DNA of 64,000 bases. Source: Pseudoxanthomonas sp. F37 (lineage in GTDB: Bacteria > Pseudomonadota > Gammaproteobacteria > Xanthomonadales > Xanthomonadaceae). The first letter of the stretch is position 1. Every line of letters begins with the position of its first letter. Below the pieces are notes generated by a model. The model worked only from the letters and a program-made list of their open reading frames with translations, was not told the DNA's origin and made no database searches. Location: positions 3,472,001 to 3,536,000 of the forward strand of contig NZ_CP095187.1 in the NCBI RefSeq assembly GCF_022965755.1, given 5' to 3'. Positions 63,558-64,000 of the stretch are shown one piece after another. A program made the translations under genes and the position numbers.

Positions 63558-64000
63558 ATGGACAGACTGCTCGGCAAGACCTGCATCGTCACCGGCGCAG
63601 CGCGCGGCATCGGCCGGGCCTGCGCGATGTGCATGGCGCAGGAAGGCGCGCGCGTCGCCCTCTTCGACGTGCTGGACGAAGAAGGACACACGCTCGCCGA
63701 CCAGCTTTCCTCTGCCGGACATGCGGCCCGCTACTGGCATGTGGACGTCGCCCGCGAGTCCGACGTATGCCGCGCCATCCACGACGTCGCTGCCGCCTTC
63801 GGCAGCATCGACGTGCTGGTCAACAATGCCGGCATCGCAGGTACCGACAAGCCCACCCACGAGCTCACCGAGGCCGAGTGGGACAGGGTGCAGGCCATCA
63901 ACGTGAAGGGGGTGTTCTTCTGCACCAAGCATGCGATCCCCGCGATGCGCCGCGCGGGCGGGGGCAGCATCATCAACCTCTCCTCCATCTACGGCCTGGT
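63558..64000 (+). CDS. Short-chain dehydrogenase/reductase, truncated by the window edge
   Basis: The first 147 codons of an SDR oxidoreductase. It has the Rossmann motif CIVTGAARGIGRACAM (TGxxxGIG), a cofactor-selecting acidic residue in ALFDVLDE that favours NAD(H), VDVLVNNAG-type IDVLVNNAGIAG, and INLSSIYG with the catalytic-region serine. The catalytic Tyr-x-x-x-Lys lies beyond the window. GGGAGG precedes the ATG by 11 bases. Substrate unknown. Confidence 0.9.
   Translation, partial: MDRLLGKTCIVTGAARGIGRACAMCMAQEGARVALFDVLDEEGHTLADQLSSAGHAARYWHVDVARESDVCRAIHDVAAAFGSIDVLVNNAGIAGTDKPTHELTEAEWDRVQAINVKGVFFCTKHAIPAMRRAGGGSIINLSSIYGL

Overview
The window is a 64 kb chromosomal segment, about 70% GC, from a gammaproteobacterium of the Xanthomonadaceae. 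The gene orders dapF-DUF484-xerC-hslV-hslU, mreB-mreC-mreD-mrdA-rodA-mltB-rlpA, and algR-hemC, and the set of TonB-type, S9, DUF481 and LacI/GH30 genes, fit Pseudoxanthomonas, Stenotrophomonas or Luteimonas. This placement is inferred from synteny and composition. No rRNA, tRNA, IS element, prophage or CRISPR array is visible. Most of the segment is ordinary core genome.

Layout. 1-5.4 kb: end of an ELM1-like gene, then glnE, lipB, ybeD and a CsgG/HfaB-family gene on the minus strand. 5.5-6.4 kb: a DMT transporter. 6.5-16.1 kb: a minus-strand wall-elongation cluster (mreB, mreC, mreD, mrdA, rodA, mltB, rlpA, dacC) with repeated 4-bp ATGA overlaps. 16.4-19 kb: a PfkB-type sugar kinase and a MASE1-GGDEF cyclase. 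19-24.1 kb: ubiE, then an M1 aminopeptidase / alpha-beta hydrolase / lipoprotein operon. 24.2-27.7 kb: two tandem paralogous secreted M6-like metalloproteases. 27.9-34.6 kb: a deaminase, YjdM, hslUV, xerC, DUF484, dapF, lptM and ybaN. 34.8-39.2 kb: two exported S9 prolyl-oligopeptidase-type enzymes. 39-46 kb: lipocalin, WYL regulator, DUF481 barrel, hemC, algR, a carboxylesterase and a TonB-domain lipoprotein. 46-50.6 kb: a PAS-GAF-GGDEF-EAL protein, a sirtuin and a LacI regulator. 50.9-56 kb: a GH30 glycosidase, two poorly known genes, a sulfotransferase and a glycosyltransferase. 56.3-64 kb: a two-component system, a TonB-dependent receptor, a methionine aminopeptidase with a ParD-like partner, a serine beta-lactamase-fold hydrolase and the start of an SDR gene.

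The most unusual structure is in the repeats. Two minus-strand genes, ubiE and xerC, are each followed by a tandem array (five units of about 144 bp; three units of about 140 bp). Each unit joins a large palindromic REP-like element to a diverged copy of that gene's own 3' end. In xerC the element has moved into the coding end, so the palindrome supplies the last codons and the stop. The two arrays use unrelated palindromes but have the same geometry, which suggests a shared process that duplicates gene-end plus palindrome cassettes. A further family of purine-rich/pyrimidine-rich inverted elements sits directly at the ends of rodA, mreB and hslV.

Other points of note are a ParD-like ribbon-helix-helix gene translationally coupled to a methionine aminopeptidase gene, an orphan intrinsic terminator that may mark a small RNA before the response regulator, a lipid-anchored protein with a TonB C-terminal domain, and a small lipoprotein gene that appears frameshifted at a C6 tract.
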